This document shows positions 45,348-61,195 of a stretch of 64,000 bases of DNA, in pieces. Below the pieces are notes generated by a model that was not told the origin of the DNA, searched no databases, and worked only from the letters and a program-made list of their open reading frames with translations. The stretch's first letter is position 1. Every line of letters starts with the position of its first letter. The DNA is from Multifurca ochricompacta (lineage: Eukaryota; Basidiomycota; Agaricomycetes; Russulales; Russulaceae), in contig WTXG01000077.1 in assembly GCA_022496185.1 (NCBI GenBank), forward strand, positions 1 to 64,000, read 5' to 3'. Both the position numbers and the translations under genes were made by a program.

Positions 45348-45882
45348 CTATGCGAGTCGCACGTGATCAATTGGTATGGAGAAATCACCTCGAAAAATGA
45401 GTTTACACGTCGCAGCTCCGTCCTCGGGAGGGGCGACCATTTGAATTGAGACCCAATCATTCGCATCGAGTTTACCGGACGGTGTGTAAGGTAAGGCGCC
45501 ACCGGATGCGGCGTGTCCCAAAGAAGTGGACAATTGGCGACTCTGCTTCCCAGTGACAGAGGGTGTTTTGGGTGTTTCCTTTTCCAGCCCGGGGGGAGCA
45601 TCGTGCATGCGCTCTCTTCCCAGAGGTTTAGGGATCTTCGAGGGCCAACTCGCTCGCGGGGATAGACATTTGGTTGACGATGTCATTGCGAGGACGTGAT
45701 GACCAGTTGAGGTCTTACACGGCTCGGCAGCAGTGTCTACGTTTAGGCTAGGTCCTGCCTTGAGGGACTTTGGTCGTTTACCTGTAGCGGAATCAGAGAC
45801 AACGTAGGTATTTCGAACCAAAAAAAAGACCCACACACTTACGGTCGCCAACAGTGACACAGGGCCGTGACGCTTCTCCCAT
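45348..45882 (-). CDS. Small hypothetical protein (about 157 residues)
   Basis: Exon 1 (45882-45843) encodes MGEASRPCVTVGD; a 61-nt GT-AG intron leads in phase to exon 2 (45781-45348), which starts KRPKSLKAGPSLNVD. The C terminus is the most structured part: GALPYTPSGKLDANDWVSIQ, then EDGAATCKLIFRGDFSIPID and HVRLA. No signal peptide or membrane segment is seen, and the family was not recognised. The clean intron, a single long exon and balanced composition favour a real gene. It is transcribed in the same direction as the neighbouring 44398-44960 frame, about 390 bases away. Confidence 0.5.
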
Positions 45883-46046
45883 AGTATGAATAGTACGATA
45901 TAGTTGCGCGATGAGACAGACCATCACCTGTCTTCATCTTATAAATACCAAGGAGCGTTCTTATCTTTTCAATAGACAAAAGATTCACAAGCTATCGACA
46001 ATGAAGCGGAAGACCGATAACTTTGATGACCACGAATAGTCTAGGG

Positions 46047-46083
46047 CTTTGTGCCAGTGCCAGTGCCAGTGTCAGTGCCAGTG
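46047..46083 (+). repeat. Short tandem repeat (CAGTGC)n
   Basis: About six imperfect hexamers of the form GTGCCA/CAGTGC in non-coding DNA between the hypothetical gene and sedolisin D. Confidence 0.6.
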
Positions 46084-46893
46084 GTGCCAAGGCCAGACAT
46101 CCATGAGTGCCCTTTGTATTCTCCGTTATCGTCATGTGATGTGGATGTGATGAAATGACGTGACACGTGACGTACTCCCATCGATTATCGATCGATATCG
46201 ATCCACTTGGCCTAAGGAAAAAATGAAGGGAGACATGCAGGGCCTTGTAGCGCAATACAGTTGTGGCTGGTTGAATTAATTTAGGGATCAATGTTATGTT
46301 AGTTCCCATCATAAAACCGGGCATTGGCGTAGCCTCAATACTGCGCAGGCGTGCAGGCGTGCAGGCGTAAACGTGTCTTTTAGAGTTGGCATCACGTCAA
46401 AGTTAGTACATCAACAACCAATCAACAACTTTAAAAGCGGGCCAAAATTGGCATTGACATTAGATCTAGGTCTGGGCGTTCCGAAGCTGCCGGGTGGCTA
46501 TTCAATAAGTTAATATCGTATAGCTCTCTACTGTTGGAACGGTGCGTGTGTAGGGGGTTACCTTCGTATCTTGAAAAAGTGTCATGATTACTACAGTGAT
46601 GTCCAGACATTCGTCCACCGTCCGCACCCAACAAAAAAACTATACAATGTGGTATTAAAAGGAGGTGAAGACTGGACTGGACTGGACTGAACTGGGCTCA
46701 AAAGTTGAAAAGTTGAGTCGACAACGTGGGATGCACGCTGTCAAGCCAGGGTGCCAGATCCAACATCGCGTTGTCAATTACATCATCTTTTACGAGACAC
46801 AGTAAAATTACTCCTCGCCACCGAGCTAGCAGAACTGTATGACATGACGAATCGCCGCCCCCTTAAATTCTTCGGACCTTACATACAGTCACA

Positions 46894-49194
46894 TTATAAA
46901 CCTACAGCAGTCAACAGTTTTGTCCAGTTGGGCGTGCCAAGGCCAGTTACCTGGCGGTCATAAAAAAAAAATGAATGAGCAAAAACAAATATATCCAAAA
47001 TGACTCGAGGGAGGGGGGAGGGGGGGGGGGGGGGCAAACATATGGGAGCGAAGTGGAAAATAGAGAAAGAAGGAGAGGCTCACCGGATCCCATCCGGTCG
47101 TCGCTGGGAAACCGTTCGTACTGCAGCCGGGGTTGCTCCCCGTAGTGATATCATTAAGCGCGCTCGCCCCAGTCGAATACAAGAACGGATTCAAGAATCC
47201 GAGTACGGGTTTACCCGCCGCGATCAGTCTATCGTTCAATAACGATACGATGCTGGCGAAAGTCGGACTCGAACAACTCGTTCCGTCCACAAGGACCGCC
47301 GAACCTTTCCACATGATTTCGAAGTTCACCCCCGCGGCGGCGACGTCAGGAAACCCTCGTCCGGACGTATTAAACTTCCCAGCGTTGGTACTTCCCAGCG
47401 TCGACAGGTAAGCCGATTTAGCCGCGGTTTGGTAAGACGGCGTGCCAAAGTAATTCGAAAAACCGCCGGACGAGAAACTGGCGGACGTCTCGGGATTGAC
47501 GTTTTGAGTCGCGCCAACTGAGGTCATGCTAGGAAAGAAGGCTTGAGGTGGTGGTGGCGGTAAAGCTTGGGATGGGGAAGGGAACGCACAATGGACAACC
47601 GGATGGGAAGGTGGGCACGAAGGTCGTGCAAGTTGCGCTTTGTGAGCCCGAGACGCCACCGTCACCTGATGCGAAGAGGATACTGACACCACGAGCACCG
47701 AGCGCCGCGTAAGCGTTGCACAAGGAACTAAAAATGAAACGACAAGTCAGAAGATGACTAACCCCCAAAAAAGGGAGGGAGGGAGGGCGTAATGCGTTTT
47801 ACTTGGCAAGGGCGAGAGAGATGGTGTTCTCGTTTTGTCCGTAGCTGGTAGTAAGCACCTGCGGTGGCGCGCTCTCGCCGCTCAAGAAGTTGATGATATC
47901 AAGGAACCCTTGGAGAGCGCCGTCTTGGAACTTGTTGCCGACGGAGATGAAGAAATTGGGCACACCCGACGCGACTCCGATCGTGTATTGTATGTCAAGA
48001 TCCTTGAGCGGGAAGAAAAAAAAAGAAGCACTCCCGGTCGGTTTTCCCAGTAATTAGTCATGAGATGTACTCACAGCTTCAATACCGGCTCGGCCCAGGA
48101 CTTGCGTATTGGTGCCGCCATCGATCGTTTGAAGGGTAAAAGTATTGGTCGAAGGAAGATCAGGGCGGAAGGTTTGCAAGAAACTCTGATCAGAAAAAAA
48201 TCAAGTCAGTCTTGGAGGGAAAAAAAAAGAAAAAAAAAGTTCATTTCTGTGTACAGGAACATATACACACCGTCAAGTCGGCCTGATTGGCAAACTGACT
48301 AATAAAGCCCGAGACGGCGAGCTTATTCGAAGGTTGAGTTGCAACCGTGGCAGGAATGCCGTAAAGTTGTTGGAGGCAGGTCGGAGTCATCGCGGTGTCG
48401 CAAGAAGCAGGAGCCACATCAGGAACGATGACTTTCGCAGGTGTACTGATGATAGGCAATCCGACATCGTTCGGGCCGGGAACCTGGGGAAAAAAAGTAG
48501 AACTAGGGCGTCAGGCAGGAACCGTCATCCATGGGCACAGGCACGAGGGCGGGGACAATCCAAAGGGGAGGGAGGGAGGGGGGGAAATTCACGTGATGGT
48601 AGGGTGGACGAGCTCCACATGTCCCTTAAGCGATGTCGGGATCGAATATGCCATCGTACGAATGGCGTTCTGTCCACTCGCGTCATGCACAAATGTAGTG
48701 AAATCGGCATCGAAGAGCTCGTTCGCGTGGGAGACGGTCATCTGGAAGCCGATCCAGTCTCCAAAGGGCGAGAGGACCGTTGGGTTCAGACCATTGGCGG
48801 ACAACCATTCGTTGACTACCGTGGTCGTCTCTGGCTTGGGAGTCATAAAAGCGCCAACCTGAGAGATTGTGGAAAACGTGTACAGTGTTGAGACAGTTAT
48901 GGTCGACATCCTCCCTTGATGTGTGAAACGTACCTCTTCCTTGGACAGCCATTGGCCGTATTGTGCGCTACTTGGTGTGCTGACATCCAGAAGCTTATTT
49001 TGCAAACCCTCAATGTCATTCTGGACGAGCGCAATGCGAAGTTGCAGGGTTTGGTCTCCAGGCGCAGGGCCCTTGCTCGTAAAACCGTCAGGGACATCGT
49101 CCCTGCGTTCGTGCAGGTGCATGTCACGTTTAAATTGCGACGATGCGAAGGCCAGCAGGAAGAAAGACGGGAGAACGACGAGCGCTTTGATCAT
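46894..49194 (-). CDS. Sedolisin (S53) tripeptidyl-peptidase-like protein D, intact active site
   Basis: Starts at ATG 49194 with signal peptide MIKALVVLPSFFLLAFASS. Exons traced in phase are 49194-48934, 48858-48593, 48502-48271, about 48185-48076, 48002-47803, then further exons to VTGLGTPNWTKLLTAVGL and TAA at 46896-46894. The pro-domain has SKGPAPGDQTLQLRIALVQN and AQYGQWLSKEE. The catalytic Glu and Asp appear as AGIEA joined to DLDIQYTIGVASG. The oxyanion Asp is in [10 protein letters not shown] and the nucleophile Ser in VDGTSCSSPTFASI (codon 47276-47278). The calcium-site region is DITTGSNPGCS...GWDP. No frameshift was found. Family knowledge: secreted, acid-active peptidases that release tripeptides or cut within proteins, used for extracellular protein breakdown. 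It is more divergent than copies A-C and lacks their flanking repeats, so it is an older paralog. Confidence 0.92.
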
Positions 49195-50879
49195 GATTTG
49201 CTAGTGCTGCAGGAGAGAGCCCAACGTTTGTTTGTTTGTTTGTTTTTAATTTAAAAAAAGTAAAAAGGGCTCGAAGGGTTCTCCTCGGGTGGCACAAGAC
49301 AGGACCTTTATAGGGAAGGAAGCCTAAAACCGCAACGCGCTCACAAATATAGTGATGCACACACTTCCCGATGAAGACCATATGTCTTACGAGGTACCCC
49401 ACGTCGGAAGTTCCTGTATCAACAGAGGGAGGGAAAAAGCTGGAGGAAGAAGGACTCGGTCATTCGGATAACGCTAGAGACCGGAAAACATTTAGCAGGA
49501 GAAGCATGATAAGCAAATCCTTGAAGGCTTGAAGGGGCGGGACGTTCTCAGGAGCGCATGGTTCAATTCCCACTCTCGACCGATAGTCATGACGTGGTCA
49601 TGCCCCCTCTCCCACCCAGTATCTCCGCCAGCACAGCGTCGCAAGAAGGAAATGCATGCATCTCACAGCCGATGACCAACAAGTTCGTTCCGCTTGGTCG
49701 AGCGAGTTGACAGCTAGGGAAGTCCGGAGGCGCGACATGGATGATACACATGCAGCCAGCGAGACAACATTTCATCTATCTTCGACAATGCATCCATCTC
49801 GGGTGGGACATGTCCATGAGTTCTTTGACGAACCATCATCCGTCCAGGTCCAGGGCATGACATGAAACGAACAACAACAAGACGAAGAGGGGGAAAGGCG
49901 AAGAGTTTGCTGTAGCCCGAGTACGAGGGAAAAAAGTTGAGTTCGTGTCAAGTATTAGTACAAGTCACGAGCAACCGAGCTGCGTGCCGTCACCGGCAAC
50001 AACTTGGGATTCGTAGTTCATCATGTCAGAGGTCAAAGTTAGTTATTTAGTTCTTAGTTGGTGCCACGTGTCACCATTGTTCGTTCACGCGATGGCCCAC
50101 GCGACACTCATGCACGTGGTTTACTGCTTCCAGGCATCGCCGTAGAATTGAATGATAATCGGATTTTTTATAGCCAACAGCCAAGCAAGCTATGAACTGC
50201 ATGGCTCAACGGGGTTAGTCCTGTTTAAAAATGAAGTTACCAAGAGTTGGAGGGAGACTCAAGAAGATGACAAAAACAAGAACCCATCTTACCCCCCCTA
50301 ACAGAAACCATCTCTTGAATGTAATTTTGACCAAGACAACAAGGACAACAACACCAAAACAAAACAAAAGAGGAGAACCCCCCCCCCCCCCCCCAAATCA
50401 GCCTTCTCTTGTTTGTTTGAAGGTTGACAACTGTACCGAGGCAGCCAAGGTTACAGAGAGAGAGCGGGTGGGTAGTGTTGCACTTAAGCACATAAAACAT
50501 AACTACGGGACCTCTACCCCCCCGTAGATCATTTGAGTGCTAAAGCGCGTAATGACAATTGGGACGGACCTCGTTGCCACGTCCTTTGCCCTTTATTTAC
50601 AAATCCAACCTGTGGTCTCAGAAAGAAGATAAACAAAAACCAAAATAAATAATAAAATGGTGTTAAGGTAAAAACTATATACACAAAAAGGGGGAAAAAG
50701 GCAATTAAACAAATGCGCGCGTACGGGGTTTTTTTTTGTTCCTCGATTCAATCATCAAGAAACCCATCCACGAGCGATGCGATGCAAATCGATCAAATCG
50801 ACTTTCGAGAGCACCTCTACTCGCTTCCCGACGGTGACGGTGACGACGATGACAAGGGCACTGTCGATAGCGAACGATG
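49195..50879. other. Intergenic region between sedolisin D and the Ser/Thr kinase
   Basis: No gene supported. The sedolisin promoter lies near 49195-49330 and includes TTTATA-type sequence (49308-49313). Farther right are CACGTG (50066-50071), poly-C (50380-50396) and A/C-rich sequence. The last part is the kinase 3' region. Confidence 0.4.
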
Positions 50880-52795
50880 TTATGGCAACGTCATGGGTCT
50901 CTCAAACTTAAGCGCGTCCTCCCATGAGAAAGATCTCAGTTCGGCGGGTTTGGGGAACTTGACTGGATCAAGAGAAGGAAACAAAAACAAAAATCCAAAA
51001 CGGTAAAAGATGAGTGGGTGAGGGGTACGCTCGTTTTCATCATCGTGTCCGGGGGAAGCTCACCTTGGTCAAGGCCAACCTTCTTCTCGACTGAAGCCCA
51101 ATTCCTAAATAAAAAAAGATGATAGGTAAAAAGGTGTCTACCCATTTTTAAAAAGATAACCAACGTTTCCTCAAAGTAAGAATGCCAAGTCAATTCTTTC
51201 ACCTTCAAACGATCATTTACTTCCACCTCGAGCAACTAATGAAGGCGAGAGCAGATTTCAATCAATGTTCGTCCTCACCTAATAAATTTGACGGAAAAAA
51301 AAAGTCTACCTTGATCAACAAATCCTGCACCAATTCATTGTCAATGTCCGCGCGGACAATTGAAGGTATATCCCATCCCCAAACCTCGTTCCTCACACCA
51401 TTAGCCTCAGCCGAGAAGAGTCGCTTAAAAACGAATTTTAGTGAACAAAACAAAACATGAATCATCGCGCGATGTGGAGAGAGAAGAGAAGGATAGGTAA
51501 ATTCCATCAAAATGGATGAACCACATGGACCACTTTTTTTTACCCTACTCACCTTTCTAGTGTATATCTCGTAGATGATGACCCCCAACGACCACATATC
51601 CGCCGCGCACGTGAAAAGCGCCTTGCCGTGCGTGATGAGTAATTCGGGTGCCTGGTAGGCATACGTCCCTCCATATGCGTAAAACTCGCATTCACCGAGG
51701 GATCTGTTGGGTTTCCATTCCGCTCCCGCCACGCCTGAGACTGCTAACCACGACTTGGACTTGGACTTGGACTTGGACTCTGGATCGAAATCGGAATCGG
51801 AATCAGACTCAGAATCAGACTCGGGCATCAAGGCTATCCCAAAGTCGGCGATCGCGAGATGACCATCCAAGGTGACAAGAATGTTTCCCGGTTTGAGATC
51901 GCAGTGGACTATGCGACGGTAATAAAGTTCGTACATGGCCAGAGTCTGTTTTTAAATCGGGTCAGTCGGTCGTTTAACATCTGCGCGCTTGCTTATCTTC
52001 GCAATAGTTGCAAAGGTAATTTTTTCAAAAACTTCCACTTACGAGCTCTTCGATCCAAAGACGAACGATACTCTTTGGGAGGCCGTACTCATGACTAAAA
52101 ATAACGCTCGCAAGCGTATTCGGATAGTAATCCTGGGAGAGGCAACACTAAGTGAAAGAAAAAAAACGGCGCACAACAGTCTCTGATGTCTGCCTCTTAC
52201 TCACCATGACCAAATACCTATTCCAAACGTCCTCAAATGCGCCGCGCAACTGTACGAGCCACTGACTTCTCCTCAACGCGTTCTCAGCCAATATCTTTTT
52301 CTCGGTCTCGTACATCCCCAACAAACTCGGCATAGCCACAAGATGCGCATTGCTATACACCTTGATTGCCACCTGCTGTAAACTTGACGACGACGACGAC
52401 GAAGAGACTGAGTTCCCTTTCCCTATGACCGTGGCGAGTGCCACGCGTCCAAAAGCGCCAGCGCCGAGGAGACCCTCAATGCGGTATTGTTGCTTGCCGT
52501 CGTAGAGGATCGGATTTTGCGGTCCTAGCAGATCGTCAGCGTCCCCTTCATTATCATCATCATCATCGTCGTCGTCATCCTGCTCGTCCTCTCTAGGTAG
52601 TAGTTGCGGAACTGGCGAGTGCAACTCGGAGACACGCGTGCTCGACGTAGTCGGATCCGAAGAGACGGGAGTACTGGAAGTGTTATCGCCGCCACAGCCA
52701 CTATTGGGGACAACCGATGGGTCCGCTGACCTGCGGCGGACGAAGAGGCGTGTAGCGGTTGTGACGAAAGAGAGGGCGACGGATTTTGCTTGCAT
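50880..52795 (-). CDS. Ser/Thr protein kinase with repeat-bearing activation-segment insert
   Basis: Seven exons join in phase (52795-52205, 52132-52043, 51945-51553, 51423-51310, 51235-51165, 51104-51064, 50962-50880), 1383 nt or 460 residues. Start MQAKSVALSFVTTATRLF. An acidic linker (polyAsp) precedes the kinase domain. Visible motifs are the glycine loop LLGAGAFGRVALA, VAIKVYS (catalytic Lys), RIVHCDLKPGNILV (HCD variant of HRD), ADFGIA, YQAPELL and DMWSLGVIIYEIYTRK, then EVNDRLKVKELTWHSYF in the C-lobe. Between DFG and APE lie about 55 residues, including a (Ser-Asp/Glu)n then (Ser-Lys)n tract. The key Lys, Asp and DFG are present, so it should be active. Substrates are unknown; the family looks like a fungal cytosolic kinase group, but I could not assign a named ortholog. 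Confidence 0.88.
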
Positions 52796-54105
52796 GTTGC
52801 GTGAAGATACGATGTTGCACAGGAACAGCACCAGGTTATTTGAGATGTCAGATGATGATTAAAAAAGACACGCAGGACGGGATGCAGACAGCAGCGGAAA
52901 CAAAGTAGCAAACACGAACTGCTATAAAACATGCAAAGGTAGTTGTCAGGTTGACTTAAACGCGCCAGTGGTGATGAGGGGGGGGGGGGGGGCGAAGAAA
53001 AGGGAAATTCCTTACGATGAGGACGATCTGTAAAGCTGTGAGTGGGGAAGAAAAAAGTAGATGAGGGAGAGGAGGCATGGAATGACTGAAAATAAAATAA
53101 GAAAAACATGAAAGAGAAAGAGAAAATGTGGCAAATTACAATGATGGGGTGTGGTGGTAGTGAGGAAAGAGTTTGGGGGTTTGAGGAATTTCTTCCGCAC
53201 CATCGCTCACCACTACCAACCTCATCATCCTACTTTAAAAAAAAAAAAGATGAGCCCTGTGGCCATAAAAAACAAAACAAAAAAAAGCCCACAAACGCGC
53301 TAACTCTGGGCAAAAACGCGATTGAAAACACCACCACCTACCTGCCCATCACGCGCCAAAAAAAAGAACCAAAGACGCGAAAGTCCGAGTCCGAGTCGAC
53401 TATGCCACTTCTTCATCTTTGTGGGGTCCAGCCTTTGTGTGTATGTGTAGCCAGTAGGAGCTCGAGCCCGAAGGGGGGTGAATGTGCAACTCGCACGCGC
53501 GTGGGTGGCGCGTGTCAATGATTTGATAATCCATATCACGATAACGATGATGATAATAATGCAACTCAGAGGCTTTCATGAAGAGATAAACGAAAAGAAG
53601 GCGGCAGCGGTGGTGGTGGTGATGGTGACGGTGTGGTGAAAGGGATAGTGGACTTTTGTATCAATTTTGATTTTAATTTTATTGTTTACAAGGGCCTGTA
53701 ATTCGGGCCGGTCAGTTGAGGTGTGGTACTGCTGCTGCTGCCTCTTCACAAAACATAAAGAAAAAGAAAGAAACTTGTCTACTAACAGAGAAAAAAGAAA
53801 AAAAAAAAACAGGAATGGAAATGATGGAATATGTGCGAGCGAGGGTAATGACGATAGTCAGCAGCAAGTATAAAAACAGAAAAGGGAAAAAAAAAACAGA
53901 ACTCCTTACCATCACCCACTCACTCCACAGGTAGCCTTCACATTTAAAAAGAAAAAAAAGGTAAAAGCAAAAAGTAAAAGCGGCAGTAGATCTTTGTAAG
54001 AGGGAAAGAAAAAGAAAGGGAGAGAGAGAGAGAGAGAAGGATGGTGAGGTGGGGGGATATATATATACACACCTCCCTCTACAAGCCACCACCTTCCTCA
54101 GTCCC
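52796..54105. other. Intergenic region between the two kinase genes
   Basis: No gene supported. It contains G and A homopolymers, (GGT)n near 53608-53625, AG repeats near 54019-54035 and TATATATATA near 54057-54067. The right part is the 3' region of the SRPK gene; the left part is the promoter of the Ser/Thr kinase. Confidence 0.4.
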
Positions 54106-57862
<3,757 letters not shown>

Positions 57863-60800
57863 ATGTCATCAGATCAACACCGTTCCCAGTCAGCTATGTC
57901 TTCCTATTCCTCGGCGCCTACAATTAATACCTCTTTCCCCTTTGTTCCAGTCACCGCGGGTCCAGCAGATACGCTCACAGAGCCATGGGCGACGTCGCAT
58001 ATGCCCCCTCGTCCGCCTCGTCTTCGGACAATTCGGATAGGGGTACGCACTCGAATTACAGGTGCGTGCCTCATGCACACCACCATCAATTACTTGTACC
58101 ATCGAACACCCATTTAGCTCCAGCCGCCGGGTGCTAGCACATGTCCTCGCTCGCAAAGAGCGAGACTCGAAACAGATGCACCAGCTCCTTAAGCTCACCT
58201 TTTCTAAGCTCGACGAGGAGTCTCGACGTGCGACGGATGCTGAGCGCCGCACGGCCGAATGTCTTGTGCGCGCACGCACCGCAATAGATGCCCGCGCACA
58301 GGCAGATGCAGACGCTGCTGCCGCCCGTGCTGAAGTTTCTTTGTACAAGATGCAACTCGAACAAGCCCAGCGCGAGATATTCCGTGCCCAGGAGATGCTC
58401 GACGGACTTGAAGCACGCCGGCACGATGCAGAGGAGGACGCCGCACGCGCGCGTAGCGTGGCAAGGAAAATGCAGGAGGAGCGAGCGATCGAAGCCGCGC
58501 GAGAAGAAGGCAAACAGCAGGGATGGCGTGAGGGCCTCCGGCGGGGTATGATCCTCGGCCGTCAAGAGGCCGAAGACGAACTCAGAAGCCGACGCCGTGA
58601 AGACGACCTGCCACGTTCGCGATCGAGACGGCGTAGACTCGAGGAGACTCTTTTCAGCCAAGTCGCTCCTGATCTTCCAGAGCAGAGCTCATCGGAAGGG
58701 TCATCGCCAGACGATGTACCCCCTCGTGGCACATCAGGGTGCGTTCTCCACTATCCCAGCCCCTATCTCCATCTTCATCTAATCCATTATATTCATTTAA
58801 ACTCATTTTACGCACTCAAGAACGAGAAATGGAAGTCGACGCACCCCCGAGATTGCGCCGTTGACCCCGGCGCCTGCGGTGCCAAGGCGGGCTGCGCCCT
58901 TCCGCTCATCCTCACCCAGTAGACCGTTTGGCCGCGGTCCAGAGCCTGCTTCTCGACGACACAATGAGCAAACATCTGACAGTCCTGAGCTTTCACAATC
59001 GCGTCAACGTTCACGATCACGCCCCCGCATGGAAACGCCGGTGCCTGAGCCGGCCCATTCCCGTCCTTACACGCCTCATGACGATTCAACGCCTTCAATC
59101 ATCCAGCCAATTCCCGTCCTGCCTCCGCGTCATCAGCCGAACAGTTCCCATGCGGGCGTCACCGAGCCCCACACATGTACACCACCACCAGTCCAGATCC
59201 CGCCGGACAACTGGATTCCGCGCGCGCAGGACGCCGCTGGCGATGGTCACCTGTCGATCTTCCTACCCCACCACACGAGTTGGTGGAGCCCGTTCGCGTA
59301 CCAGAGGGACCGTACGCCATCACTGCTACGCCAGAAGAGGGCAGCCCTGCGGTCGTACCTCCTCCACCAGACCTTTCCCCTTCTCCAGGTACTCCTGGTA
59401 CGATGCGCCGCAGTCCTCCGGAGTATGCCTACGTAATGCCACCTCCACCTCCACCACCCCCGGACCTCGGCCCCGCCGTGCGAACGCCGAGACATTCCCG
59501 GAGTCGTGATTACGCGTACGTGGCCGCCATGGCAGCTACGCCACCTCCACCCCGGATTTTGGTCCCGCAGTTCCGATTTCGCGACTCCCAATGACGACGC
59601 AGCGGTCCCGCGATTACGTCAACGTCAACGCACCGCTCCCGCCACCTCCCCCACCGGATCTGGGCCCGGCCGTCAGCCATCAACCACGTACCCGGCGACT
59701 CACGCAACGCCCCCACCACCGCAACGCATTGCCAAAGTCGCGTCCAACCACTCGCGCGCTTCGACCCATCTCTCCGAGTTTGATCTCCTCGCGCCGGTCG
59801 AACAACCGCGTGGCGTGAGTGCCATAGGAAAGGGAAGGGCAGCCCGGGGAACCATCGGTCCTCCACCCGCCGAAGAAGAGGAGTTGGAATATGTCGACGC
59901 TGTGACGGAACCTATTCCTCGCCAGCCCATTGCCCACCATTCCAACCTGAATTCGAATCCGAACCCGCCTTTATTGCAGCGCAGACGCGCATACGAAGTA
60001 AGCCTGCGCCCTTTCGTCTTATTATTTTTATTTTATTTTTTATTTATATGATTAGTGTCGCTAAAACCGCTTTTATTTTTTTATTAGCATACTAATAACG
60101 CCCCTCGAGAGGACCACGCCGACCCAGCAATATTATCATGCCTGCGCCGCTCAGCCAGCAGGCTGCTGAGCACCCCGCAGGACCGCTACCGCCTCAGCCA
60201 CTGTCATCATACGTCCCGTCTCCTCACGTGTACATGCCACCACCTCAACTACGAATGCAAAACGGCGGTGGCGATGGCGACGGGGATGAAGATGAAGTAG
60301 ACGAAGACGCGCCTATATCGTACGGCTGTTGGTCGTGAACGTGAGCGTGAACGAAGTCAACCCCATCGCTCGCGAACGCAGTCAAGCGGCGTGATCGGCA
60401 TTTCTGTCGAGCCTCCCGTGCGCTACTCCTCCCGCCCTCACCACAGAATCCACTAACATGACACCCTTTCCCGGTTCCCCCCCCCCTCTCCCCTCTTCCC
60501 TATGTCCTCCTCCTCTGATACTTTACCACCTCTTTATACATCCCTGCTCTCGCACACGCAAATAGTCGCCTGGCGGTTCTCCGCCTTCCGCAGGTGCCAT
60601 TACGGGCGGGATGCAACGTCGTCTGGACCTGCTCAGCCCCGAACACGCAGAAAGATCGTTACCGATGCCGATGTCGATAACGACGGATCCGTTCGTCGTC
60701 ACGTCGCGCAACAAACCCCAACCACCACTGCCCCAGCCACATCCACGATCACTATCATCGTCATCATCACCCCCACCACCATTAGCACAGCCACCATCGG

Positions 60801-61195
60801 ATGTCCCGCTGACGTTGACACCTTTACCTGAACTGGCTGATCTCCCACCTGGCTTCGTCCCACCCCCCACTACGCTCGGTCCATCTTTGACCGATAGCGA
60901 ACCGCGTCGTCATCGTCGACCAGCACGCTCACATACTCATACTCATACACATACACATGCGCGTGGTGTCGCTCGGTACGAGGCTGCGCCTATACCGATG
61001 GGCACACAATACCCCGATTCACCGCTGGTAGGTATGGATATGGTGGTAGTCTCCCCTGGTAGTGTTCCCGGTAAGGGGGCGGCGGCTATGACTGTGCGAG
61101 GAGAAGGTGACACGCCGTTATCACCGTTAAGCGTCGCCTCTGGATTTTTGAGTCTGAAGAGTCGGTTGCCCTGGAGGCGGAATACGGCCAAGTAA
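57863..61195 (+). CDS. Large coiled-coil and proline-rich-repeat protein, hypothetical, with apparent frame slips
   Basis: ATG 57863 (MSSDQHRSQ); a probable short intron ends at a CCAG near 57950 and leads to a GDVAYAPSSASSSDNSDRG segment. A further GT-AG intron joins HSNY to SSSRRVLAHVLARKERDSKQ. From 58128 to 58640 runs a long Ala/Arg/Glu-rich coiled coil (MHQLLKLTFSKLDEESRRA, ... LYKMQLEQAQREIFRAQEML, ... EGKQQGWREGLRRGMILGR). The next part is Arg/Ser/Pro-rich, then three repeats of the form Y(A/V)(Y/N)V plus polyPro plus DLGPAV (59420-59685). Then come EEEELEYVDAVTEPIPRQP and a GREREREREE-type stretch, and the C terminus RRLDLLSPEHAER ... SGFLSLKSRLPWRRNTAK. Frame changes occur at about 58853-58866 and several times after 59200, mostly consistent with single missing bases. 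No catalytic domain is seen; a scaffold role is plausible but unproven. Confidence 0.65.

Noticed and set aside
49520..49590. Possible tRNA with a B-box-like GGTTCAATTCC at 49560
   Set aside because: No pairing T stem (the bases either side of the loop do not pair), no A box and no acceptor stem.
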